Shown in pieces: positions 33,418-41,038 of a stretch of DNA of 64,000 bases. Numbering within the stretch: the first letter of the stretch is position 1; each line of letters starts with the position of its first letter. The translations under genes were made by a program, and so were the position numbers. The notes beneath the pieces were generated by a model. The model was not told the DNA's origin, did not search any database, and saw only the letters and a program-made list of their open reading frames with translations. Source of the stretch: Mucilaginibacter defluvii (GTDB lineage: Bacteria; Bacteroidota; Bacteroidia; Sphingobacteriales; Sphingobacteriaceae); the NCBI RefSeq assembly GCF_039543225.1, contig NZ_BAABJI010000002.1, forward strand, positions 2,108,001 through 2,172,000, given 5' to 3'.

Positions 33418-33448
33418 TTTGTGTTTCTAGCGAAAAAAACTAATTTTA
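33418..33448 (+). promoter_or_regulatory. Bacteroidota-type promoter of candidate small RNA
   Basis: TTTG (33418-33421), a 19-bp spacer and TAATTTTA (33441-33448) differ from the consensus only at the last base. The promoter lies just after the ahpD terminator and has no gene downstream on its strand before the next terminator. Confidence 0.45.
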
Positions 33449-33453
33449 TGGCA

Positions 33454-33577
33454 AGATTAAACTAACCTCGGTTTCATTATATACTTGCGACTGTGCTGCT
33501 GGGGTGAAATTAATTTAATTGTTAATTTTTTGGGGAAGCCGTTCCGTATTTAAGTACAGGAACGGCTTTTGTTTTTA
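33454..33577 (+). ncRNA. Candidate small RNA
   Basis: About 124 nt lie between a Bacteroidota-type promoter and a perfect terminator. They have no convincing open reading frame and are separated from ahpD by that gene's own terminator. The interval contains GCAAG (33451-33455) and CTTGC (33484-33488) that can pair, and an A/T-rich middle. I do not recognise a known RNA family. It could also be the 3' end of read-through transcripts or a convergent buffer against the efflux operon. Confidence 0.4.
33536..33577 (+). terminator. Strong terminator, plus strand
   Basis: The perfect 10-bp stem AAGCCGTTCC / GGAACGGCTT has a 13-nt loop, followed by TTTTGTTTTT. The good T run is only on the plus strand, although the only annotated gene ending close by (efflux MFS) is on the minus strand. 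Confidence 0.85.
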
Positions 33578-33588
33578 GTTCACCTTGT

Positions 33589-35130
33589 TTAGTGCGCATC
33601 CGTTGCGGCCTTCAACTTTTTAAAGGGCTGTAAGTATAGCAACGGTATCGAGAACAGCATGATCAAACCTGATATCCAGTAAGCATCATCATACGTTAAT
33701 AACATGGTTTGCCGTATTACTGTGCCTTCAATTGCCCGGTACGCCATCTCCGTAGCATCGAGCATTGATTTACCTTTGGCCATAAAGCCTTGTGTAAGCA
33801 TCTGCAAACGCTCGTTAAATTGTGGGTTGTACTGGTTAATGTTCTCCAGCAACGTACTACGGTGAAAACCCTGCCTGATGTGTATAATAGTGGTTAAGGC
33901 CGCGATACCAAACGAACCACCCAACTGGCGCATCATGTTATTCAAGCCTGACCCTTGGCCAATTTCAGGACCTTTCAAATCGGCCATAGCCAGTGTGGTT
34001 AACGGCACAAATAATAAGGCCATACCCACACCACGTATCAGTAATGGTATCATTACATCCTTTTCGCCTGTAGCAAGGGTAGAGTTGCTCAGCATCCAGG
34101 TAAATACAAAGAACAGGAACATACCCACAGTAGCCATAAATTGGGCAGGTACGCCTTTGTTAAGCATTTTACCTATAAACGGCATCATTACAATGGTGCA
34201 TACACCGCCCGGAAACAACAGCTCGCCCGTTTGCTGTGCATTGAAACCGAGCAAATTTTGGCAAAACACCGGGAACACGAATACCGAACCGTATAAACCA
34301 AAACCTAATATAAAGGAGGTAAACATCCCCACGGCAAAACTTCGATGCCGCATAATGTTGAAGTTCACCACCGGGTGGTCAGTACTTAGCTCGCGCCATA
34401 CAAACAGTATGGCGCCCAATATTGCGGTTACGGTAAGTACGGTTATATACGTTGTAGCAAACCAATCCTCGCTCTCACCCTTCTCCAAAATAGTTTGCAA
34501 GCTACCTACTGATATGGCAAGGAGCAATATACCCCACCAGTCCACCGGCCGGCCGACGACCTTGGGCGTTTCCTTAATGTAAGTTATCGTCAGGAAGGCC
34601 GCCAATGCACCTACCGGAATGTTTACATAAAATATCCAGGGCCATGAGTAATTTTCAGTGATCCAGCCGCCAATGGTCGGGCCAACTGTTGGTCCTACTA
34701 CCGCGCCTAAACCAAACAGAGCTGTTGCGGTACCTATTTGTTCACGTGGCCACGTTTCTATTAAAATAGCCTGTGCTGTTGATATCAAACCACCACCTGC
34801 AATACCCTGTAATATACGGAAGGCGATCAGCTCGTTCAGCGTAGTTGCATTACCACATAAAAACGATGCGATGGTAAACACAATGATTGATGTAAGAAAA
34901 TAGTTTTTACGGCCAAACGTATCGCCCAGCCAGCCCGACATGGGCAGTACAATTACGTTGGCCACCGCATAGCCGGTTACTACCCAGGCTATATCCTCAA
35001 GCGTAGCACCCAGGTTACCCTGAATGTGCGGGATAGCCACGTTCACAATCGTGGTATCTATCAGCTCAAGCAGCGAGGCCATAATTACCGTAATGGTAAT
35101 TATCCATTTTTTAAAGCCTGTTTCAGCCAT
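33589..35130 (-). CDS. DHA2-family multidrug efflux MFS transporter (EmrB/QacA type)
   Basis: The 513-aa protein has 14 predicted membrane spans. LDTTIVNVAIPHIQGNLGA in span 1 and GWLGDTFGRKNYFL in loop 2-3 are hallmark motifs of the DHA2 drug:H+ antiporters. GPTVGPTIGGWITENYSWPW is the antiporter motif C. It would form the inner-membrane part of a tripartite pump with the EmrA-like and TolC-like proteins encoded just upstream on the same strand. The substrate is unknown; expression is likely repressed by the TetR protein at the start of the operon. Confidence 0.93.
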   Translation of the reverse strand: MAETGFKKWIITITVIMASLLELIDTTIVNVAIPHIQGNLGATLEDIAWVVTGYAVANVIVLPMSGWLGDTFGRKNYFLTSIIVFTIASFLCGNATTLNELIAFRILQGIAGGGLISTAQAILIETWPREQIGTATALFGLGAVVGPTVGPTIGGWITENYSWPWIFYVNIPVGALAAFLTITYIKETPKVVGRPVDWWGILLLAISVGSLQTILEKGESEDWFATTYITVLTVTAILGAILFVWRELSTDHPVVNFNIMRHRSFAVGMFTSFILGFGLYGSVFVFPVFCQNLLGFNAQQTGELLFPGGVCTIVMMPFIGKMLNKGVPAQFMATVGMFLFFVFTWMLSNSTLATGEKDVMIPLLIRGVGMALLFVPLTTLAMADLKGPEIGQGSGLNNMMRQLGGSFGIAALTTIIHIRQGFHRSTLLENINQYNPQFNERLQMLTQGFMAKGKSMLDATEMAYRAIEGTVIRQTMLLTYDDAYWISGLIMLFSIPLLYLQPFKKLKAATDAH

Positions 35131-35136
35131 GGTTTA

Positions 35137-36189
35137 TTATTTTATATTAACCGAAGCATTCACGCTCATGCCGGGGCGCAGTTTGGCTAATTGTTCAGGA
35201 GTTGCGTTTATTTTAATTTTAACCGGTACGCGTTGTACAACCTTTACAAAGTTACCTGTAGCATTATCCGGTGGCAGTAATGAGAATTTAGCGCCTGTAG
35301 CGGGGGAGAAGTTGTACACTGTACCTTCCAGTTCCATATCCGGGTAAGCATCAACCTCAATATTTACTTTTTGGCCATTGCGGATGTCGTTTAACTGAGT
35401 TTCTTTAAAGTTAGCGGTAACATACAAGCTGTTATCATTCACAATAGCGAACAGGGTTTGCCCCGGCTGCACTAGTTGCCCCACCTGTACATTCTTTTTG
35501 GCAGCAGTACCACTTGCCGGCGATTTTACCTGGGCGTAGCTTAATTGCAGCTTGGCATAATCAATATCAACCTGGCGCTGATCAACACCGCTGTTGGTAA
35601 CCTTTAACTGGTTACGTGTAGTACCCACTTGTTGCGAAGCGGCTTTGTACTGCTCCTGAGCGGCACGGTATGTAGCACGGGCAACATCAAGGTCTGATTT
35701 CGCCTGATCAAATTGTTGTTGTGTAACTGATCCGTCTTTTACCAGGTTGGCATAACGCTGATAATCCTTCTGCACTTTCTCTAACCTTGCAGCGGCTGAT
35801 GTTACTTCGGCCTTAGCGCTGGCTGAGTTTGCAGCGGTTGAGAATATCTGCGATTCGCTTACGCCAATGCCTGCGCTTGCACCTTTTTGGGCCGCCTGCG
35901 CCTGCTCTAAACGTACTTTAAGATCACGGTCATCTATCTTAACCAGTAGCTGACCTTTGTTAACGTGGGTATTCTCCTCAAACAAAATGCTGTCAACATA
36001 GCCGCCAACTCTGGCCACAACCGGGCTGATGTCGGCATCTATCTGCGCGTCATCAGTATCCTCATGTGCGCTGAAATAGATATATTCTTTGATACCGAAT
36101 ATGATACCGCCAAGTAATACAATGCCTAAAATAATAGGTACTACTTTCGATTTCTTTTTAGGTTCTTGGATTTCTGTATTCTGTTCCAT
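35137..36189 (-). CDS. HlyD/EmrA-type membrane fusion protein
   Basis: The 350-aa protein has one N-terminal membrane span (about residues 16-33). The first half of a lipoyl domain follows (ADISPVVARVGGYVDSILFE), then a long coiled-coil hairpin (about 90-205) and the second lipoyl half (YAQVKSPASGTAAKKNVQVG). A beta-barrel ends the protein (VNIEVDAYPDMELEGTV). It bridges the MFS pump and the TolC-like channel. It lies 6 bp from the MFS gene and 19 bp from the TolC gene. Confidence 0.93.
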   Translation of the reverse strand: MEQNTEIQEPKKKSKVVPIILGIVLLGGIIFGIKEYIYFSAHEDTDDAQIDADISPVVARVGGYVDSILFEENTHVNKGQLLVKIDDRDLKVRLEQAQAAQKGASAGIGVSESQIFSTAANSASAKAEVTSAAARLEKVQKDYQRYANLVKDGSVTQQQFDQAKSDLDVARATYRAAQEQYKAASQQVGTTRNQLKVTNSGVDQRQVDIDYAKLQLSYAQVKSPASGTAAKKNVQVGQLVQPGQTLFAIVNDNSLYVTANFKETQLNDIRNGQKVNIEVDAYPDMELEGTVYNFSPATGAKFSLLPPDNATGNFVKVVQRVPVKIKINATPEQLAKLRPGMSVNASVNIK

Positions 36190-36208
36190 TTTTTTGGGTG
36201 GTGTTATA

Positions 36209-37567
36209 TTATTTGTTTAGTGTTCCGGTTGATTTAAGGAGCGTATAATAAGCAAGGCTTGCATCGGCTTTAGCCAGTTCCAGGTTAATTTGCGCCTGGT
36301 AAAGCAAGGTTTGCGCGTCGGCACGGTCAACAGCCGAAGCGATGTTGCTGCGGTATTTTGATTGTAAGATCTTATTGTTCTCACCCGCCTGGGCTATTGA
36401 TGTTTGCAGCAGCTTTATTTTTGAAAGTGCCGCCACATATCCCTGGTAGCTTTGGTTAACCTCGTTCTTAATACGATCGATTTCAAGGCTTTTATTGATA
36501 TCTACCTGCGTACGTTGAATTTTAGCTTCGGCTACTTTATGTTTGTTGGTCCACAGCGCGCCAAAGTTCCATGAAGCGGTAAGGCCGACTGATATAGGGG
36601 TAATAAAATTACCCGAACGAGGAAGCGGATTAGCAGCCACATCAACATAATACGCGCTTGCCGCCGCATTAAGGTTTGGCAACAGGTTACCTTTGATAGA
36701 GCCGATATTTTTATCAGCTACCTGAGCCTGCAGGTCGGCCTGTTTTAATTCGGGGCGATTGCTGATGGCTGTATCAATATAACTGGCCAACATATTTACC
36801 GCGCGTTGCGTAGTATCAATCTGGTCTATCTTGATCTCGGTAGTTTCGGGCAAGCCAAGTAGTATATCAAGGTTATAGTTAACAATCTTGCGGTTGTTTT
36901 CCAGATCGATGCCATTCAGTTCAATATTTGAACGTTGCAATTGAAACTGCAACACATCATTCTTGGTAACCAGGCCCTGCTCAAAAAAGCGTTGTGATTG
37001 TTTAATCTGCTGATCAACGGTAGTTAAGTTTTGCTCTACTACTTTTTTGCTTTGCAATACCTTATACAGGTTGTAGTAAGAGTTGATGATGTTATAAACG
37101 ATCTGATCCTTATCGTTCACTTCATCCAAACGCGCTATCTGGCTTAACAATTCAGTCGACTCACGTGCGTATTTTAGCTTGTTGCCCGAGAAGATGGTTT
37201 GATTAAGCGAGGCGATACCCAACCATGCGTCGGCATGTTTTGGCAGCGAAAGGCTTTCCTCGCCAAATTGCAGGCGGTTTGCCGGTATTTGCGCGCGGTT
37301 GTAACCAAAGCTTACATTACCGGTAGGCAATGACTGATCTTTAGCCTGGTTGTATTGTTCTACAGCCTGATCAATTTTTGATTTTGATAGTTTTAACTGT
37401 TTACTGTTGGCTACGCCCAGGTTTATAGCCTCATCGAGCGTTAGCACTTTCTCCTGTGCGTTTGCCGTGGTTGATATCAGCAGGGCCAGCAGTGCCGCAA
37501 AGATGGCATAAACAAAAAGCTGCCGGTGTAAAAAGTGCGGGTTGGTGGTGTTGTTATGTGTTGTCAT
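36209..37567 (-). CDS. TolC-family outer-membrane efflux channel
   Basis: The 452-aa protein has a signal segment (FVYAIFAALLALLISTTANA) and two outer-membrane-efflux repeats built of long helices (KVLTLDEAINLGVANSKQLK; NRPELKQADLQAQVADKN). It forms the trimeric exit duct for the pump encoded downstream. The N-terminal tail before the signal is long and has a His/Asn/Thr-rich start, so the true start could be slightly internal. It overlaps the TetR gene by 4 bp, so both are one transcript. Confidence 0.9.
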   Translation of the reverse strand: MTTHNNTTNPHFLHRQLFVYAIFAALLALLISTTANAQEKVLTLDEAINLGVANSKQLKLSKSKIDQAVEQYNQAKDQSLPTGNVSFGYNRAQIPANRLQFGEESLSLPKHADAWLGIASLNQTIFSGNKLKYARESTELLSQIARLDEVNDKDQIVYNIINSYYNLYKVLQSKKVVEQNLTTVDQQIKQSQRFFEQGLVTKNDVLQFQLQRSNIELNGIDLENNRKIVNYNLDILLGLPETTEIKIDQIDTTQRAVNMLASYIDTAISNRPELKQADLQAQVADKNIGSIKGNLLPNLNAAASAYYVDVAANPLPRSGNFITPISVGLTASWNFGALWTNKHKVAEAKIQRTQVDINKSLEIDRIKNEVNQSYQGYVAALSKIKLLQTSIAQAGENNKILQSKYRSNIASAVDRADAQTLLYQAQINLELAKADASLAYYTLLKSTGTLNK

Positions 37568-38196
37568 TTTATGAGTAAGTAGGCATTAAGTAGTTGTTTA
37601 AGGTATTTTTTTATGCGAGGCTTAAGTTCATTTTCCATGTACTCGGCATCATTAACATCGTGCTTAAGCAATTTTGATGCTACATGCGGACTATTGGTGA
37701 TATAATTTTTTGTGCCGAAGATGGTAGCGATAGCCAACTCGATATCGGTGTCATGATGAAAGAGGCCGGTGGAGATACCTTCTTCAAAAATGCGCTTGAA
37801 CTCATTTACGTTGTTCATGATAATATCGCTCAGCTTATCGGTGAGCTCACCGCGGCGCCCAAGCCACATTTCACGGTTCATCAGCCTTGAAAAGCAGCTG
37901 TTTATCACTACCTTATCAATAAAGCTGTCAATACATTTTTCGAGCTTGTGCAGCGCATTCATGCTTTCGTCGTTCCCTATGTTATTGATCAGGGTGCGAA
38001 AGTGCTCAATTTTACGCTCGAACACGGCCAGGAATAATCCTTCCTTTGATCCGAAATAATAATTAAGCATGGCCATATTCACACCGGCTTCGCCGGAGAT
38101 CATCCGGGTAGAAGCGGCATCATAACCCACATCGGCGAAAACCCTTTCGGCTACGTCGAGTATATGATCTTTCTTATCGGTTTTTTCCTTTTCCAT
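37564..38196 (-). CDS. TetR/AcrR-family repressor of the efflux operon
   Basis: The 210-aa protein has an N-terminal TetR helix-turn-helix (ILDVAERVFADVGYDAASTR, INMAMLNYYFGSKEGLF-like segment) and a helical ligand-binding domain similar to the TetR_C group of efflux regulators. It is the first gene of a tetR-tolC-emrA-emrB operon. Two near-identical 20-bp palindromes lie upstream and are the expected operators, making the operon self-repressed and derepressed by a pump substrate. Confidence 0.92.
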   Translation of the reverse strand: MEKEKTDKKDHILDVAERVFADVGYDAASTRMISGEAGVNMAMLNYYFGSKEGLFLAVFERKIEHFRTLINNIGNDESMNALHKLEKCIDSFIDKVVINSCFSRLMNREMWLGRRGELTDKLSDIIMNNVNEFKRIFEEGISTGLFHHDTDIELAIATIFGTKNYITNSPHVASKLLKHDVNDAEYMENELKPRIKKYLKQLLNAYLLIK

Positions 38197-38214
38197 GTTT
38201 TTGATGGCACAAAA

Positions 38215-38234
38215 TTAATCAAGCGATTGATTAA
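38215..38234. promoter_or_regulatory. TetR operator 1
   Basis: The perfect 8-bp palindrome TTAATCAA-gcga-TTGATTAA lies 19 bp upstream of the tetR start codon. The same sequence recurs as operator 2. Confidence 0.65.
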
Positions 38235-38290
38235 ATAATGTAATCAAATTGTAAACTAACAATAACTAATTGATTTTCAATAATATAAAA

Positions 38291-38310
38291 TTAATCAATC
38301 GATTAATTAA
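38291..38310. promoter_or_regulatory. TetR operator 2
   Basis: TTAATCAA-tcga-TTAATTAA shares the left arm and CGA core with operator 1, with centres 76 bp apart. It lies between tetR and the divergent PIG-L gene and could also affect that gene or allow looping. Confidence 0.6.
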
Positions 38311-38390
38311 TTAAAATTTGACATGAATTTTAACATGATTGTTATGGTTATCAATATAAAAGCTGTACATCTTTATATATTTTTACCGCC

Positions 38391-40889
38391 ATGAAGAGAA
38401 TTCTTTTATCTGCCTCATTACTATTATTATCTATATATAGCTATTCGCAATCATCCCCCTCGACTAACGTTGCCTCCATTGAGCAAAATTTGCAAGGATT
38501 GAATACACTGGGCAGTGTGTTGTACGTAGCCGCGCATCCTGATGATGAGAACACCCGCCTTTTAGCCTGGCTGGCGCGCGAAAAGCATTACCGTACGGGT
38601 TACCTCTCGTTAACCCGCGGAGATGGCGGCCAAAACCTGATCGGCACAGAGCAAGGTGAACTGTTGGGATTGGTACGCACACAGGAATTACTGGCGGCAC
38701 GCCGTTACGATGGCGCCGAACAATTTTTTACCCGCGCTAATGACTTCGGCTTCTCAAAAACTCCCGAAGAAACGCTGAAGATATGGGACAAGGAAAAAGT
38801 GTTGGGCGATGTGGTTTGGGTAATCCGAAAATTCAGGCCGGATGTGATGATCTGCCGTTTTCCTACCACCGGCGAGGGCGGGCACGGGCATCATACCACC
38901 TCGGCTATATTGGCGCAAGAGGCGTTCGCAGCCGCCGCCGACCCGAAACGTTTCCCTGAACAATTAAAATACGTGCAGGTATGGCAAGCCAAACGCCTGC
39001 TTTGGAATACCTTTAACTTTGGCAATACCAACACCATTAACCCTAACCAGTTTAAGGTGGATGCGGGCGCTTACAATGTATTTATGGGTAAAAGCTATGG
39101 CGAAATTGCCGCTCAAAGCCGCTCGAACCATAAATCGCAGGGCTTTGGCGCGGCAAGTCAGCGCGGCGAGTCGTTTGAATACTTTAAAACCATTGCAGGC
39201 GAAGCGCCAAAACGCAACTTACTTGATGGTGTTGATACTACCTGGGCACGCGTAAAAGCACCTGCCGAAATAAATACAGCCATCACGGCCATCCAAAAAA
39301 ACTTTAACCCGGTACATCCGGAATTATCCGTAAACGCACTGGTTGACCTGTTAGTACGGGTTGAGGGTATAAGCGATGCTTACTGGCGTAACGAGAAAGT
39401 AAAGCAGGTTAAACATTTGATAGCTGCCTGCTCAGGCCTTTGGTTTGAAAGCTACGCTACCGACCCAACCTTCGCTGTGGGCGACAGCATGGGCGTTATC
39501 AACCAGTTTATCATCCGTAACCCTGTGCAGGTTACTTCTGTAGCCATTGATAACGGACGTATGCGTAGTGTAAGCACCGGCATACGCACGCCTAATTTAC
39601 CTGTCAATGAGCTGCGCACCGTAGCTTTTGATGCGGTAAAGAACCGTATTCCGTTTAAATCAACTTCGCAGCCTTACTGGTTGGCTACCGATCATGGCAT
39701 TGGTTTATACACTTTGCCGAATGATACGCTTGCCGGTAATCCTGAAAATCCGAATATACCAGCGGTTAGCTTTGAGTTCACCATAAATAATAAAAAGATC
39801 AGGTATGATTCGCCGGTTATATACAAATACACCGATCCGGTGCGAGGCGAGGTTTATCAGCCCGTTGAGGTAGTTCCGCCGGTTACGGCCAATGTTGAAA
39901 ATCCGGTTTACCTGTTCAGCGGGCAGCAGCCGCAGCAGGTGCGCATAAAACTTAAAAACTTTACGCCGGACGGTGAGGGCACCGTAAGCATAAAACCGGT
40001 TACCGGCTGGACTATCAGCCCTGAAAAATTTGACTTTGTAGATAAAAAACTAAACGACGAGTGGTCGGTAACATTTACTATTACACCAACAAGTGCCGAT
40101 CCTGTTGTGAGCAAGCTACAGGCTGTGGTTAACACAGGGGGTAAAGAATGGTCGTTAGGTTTGCACCGTATAAAATATGATCATATCCCAAACATCACGC
40201 TATTCCCGAAAGCTGAAGCGAGATTGGTTAACCTAGACATAAAAACAGCCGGAAAAAACATTGCCTACCTGCCAGGCGCTGGCGATAAAATACCCGAAGC
40301 GTTAAAGCAATTAGGCTATAACGTGCATATTTTAACAGAGGATGAAGTAATGAACTCCGACCTGGCGGTGTATGATGCAATTATAACCGGTGTACGCTCA
40401 TTTAACGTAAATCCGCGCCTGGTTTTTGAGCAGCCCCGACTGCTGGATTATGTAAAAAACGGTGGCAACCTAGTAGTACAATACAATACGGCAGGCCGCA
40501 TGGTTACAGACAGCATTGGCCCCTATCCTTTTGATGTGGTTAACCAACGTGTAACCGAGGAGGACGCCAAAGTAACGTTTGCAGATCCGGCCAACCCCGT
40601 GCTAAATTATCCTAACAAAATAACCACTGCGGATTTTGATGGCTGGATACAGGAACGCGGCCTTTACTTTGCCGCCGGTATTGATAAGCGCTACAGCGCA
40701 CCGTTATTGATGAACGATACCAAAATGTCGCCCAACAAAGGCTCTCTTATTACGGCTGATTATGGCAAGGGCAGGTTTGTATATACTTCACTATCATTCT
40801 TTCGGGAGTTACCTGCCGGGGTGCCGGGCGCGTACAGACTGTTTATCAACCTGTTAAGCAAGCCCCAACCACCGGCGCAACAACCTTAA
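38391..40889 (+). CDS. Secreted PIG-L/LmbE-family deacetylase with C-terminal extension
   Basis: The 832-aa protein has a signal peptide to residue 20 (SYSQ). The LmbE-like zinc deacetylase domain covers about 40-260, with YVAAHPDDEN (His49, Asp51, Asp52) and the second histidine cluster GGHGHHTTSAI. The rest contains beta-rich domains and a C-terminal glutamine-amidotransferase-like fold (IAYLPGAGDKIPEALKQLGY, YDAIITGVRSFN). Members remove N-acetyl groups from sugars such as GlcNAc; the large secreted Bacteroidota form is uncharacterised. The gene is divergent from tetR and shares the operator region. Confidence 0.85.
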   Translation: MKRILLSASLLLLSIYSYSQSSPSTNVASIEQNLQGLNTLGSVLYVAAHPDDENTRLLAWLAREKHYRTGYLSLTRGDGGQNLIGTEQGELLGLVRTQELLAARRYDGAEQFFTRANDFGFSKTPEETLKIWDKEKVLGDVVWVIRKFRPDVMICRFPTTGEGGHGHHTTSAILAQEAFAAAADPKRFPEQLKYVQVWQAKRLLWNTFNFGNTNTINPNQFKVDAGAYNVFMGKSYGEIAAQSRSNHKSQGFGAASQRGESFEYFKTIAGEAPKRNLLDGVDTTWARVKAPAEINTAITAIQKNFNPVHPELSVNALVDLLVRVEGISDAYWRNEKVKQVKHLIAACSGLWFESYATDPTFAVGDSMGVINQFIIRNPVQVTSVAIDNGRMRSVSTGIRTPNLPVNELRTVAFDAVKNRIPFKSTSQPYWLATDHGIGLYTLPNDTLAGNPENPNIPAVSFEFTINNKKIRYDSPVIYKYTDPVRGEVYQPVEVVPPVTANVENPVYLFSGQQPQQVRIKLKNFTPDGEGTVSIKPVTGWTISPEKFDFVDKKLNDEWSVTFTITPTSADPVVSKLQAVVNTGGKEWSLGLHRIKYDHIPNITLFPKAEARLVNLDIKTAGKNIAYLPGAGDKIPEALKQLGYNVHILTEDEVMNSDLAVYDAIITGVRSFNVNPRLVFEQPRLLDYVKNGGNLVVQYNTAGRMVTDSIGPYPFDVVNQRVTEEDAKVTFADPANPVLNYPNKITTADFDGWIQERGLYFAAGIDKRYSAPLLMNDTKMSPNKGSLITADYGKGRFVYTSLSFFRELPAGVPGAYRLFINLLSKPQPPAQQP

Positions 40890-41038
40890 CAGCTGTATCA
40901 AAACCGAACGATTATTGTATCGTATGCGAACAAATGAATGCCGATAAAACATATTTAAAAACCTCATTATCAGATAAATAAACAAAAGGCACAGCGTATG
41001 CAGTTTTAAAATAGCTCAACAACACAATCATCCTAACC

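Noticed and set aside
30824..33496. Shared word ACTTGCGACTGT at about 30824 and 33483, near two terminators
   Set aside because: A single 12-base match within 64 kb is expected by chance and the flanks do not align.
33878..34582. A 234-codon open frame antisense to the DHA2 transporter gene
   Set aside because: It is a composition shadow of the real gene; the product has no domain pattern and many low-complexity Pro/Asn/Thr stretches.
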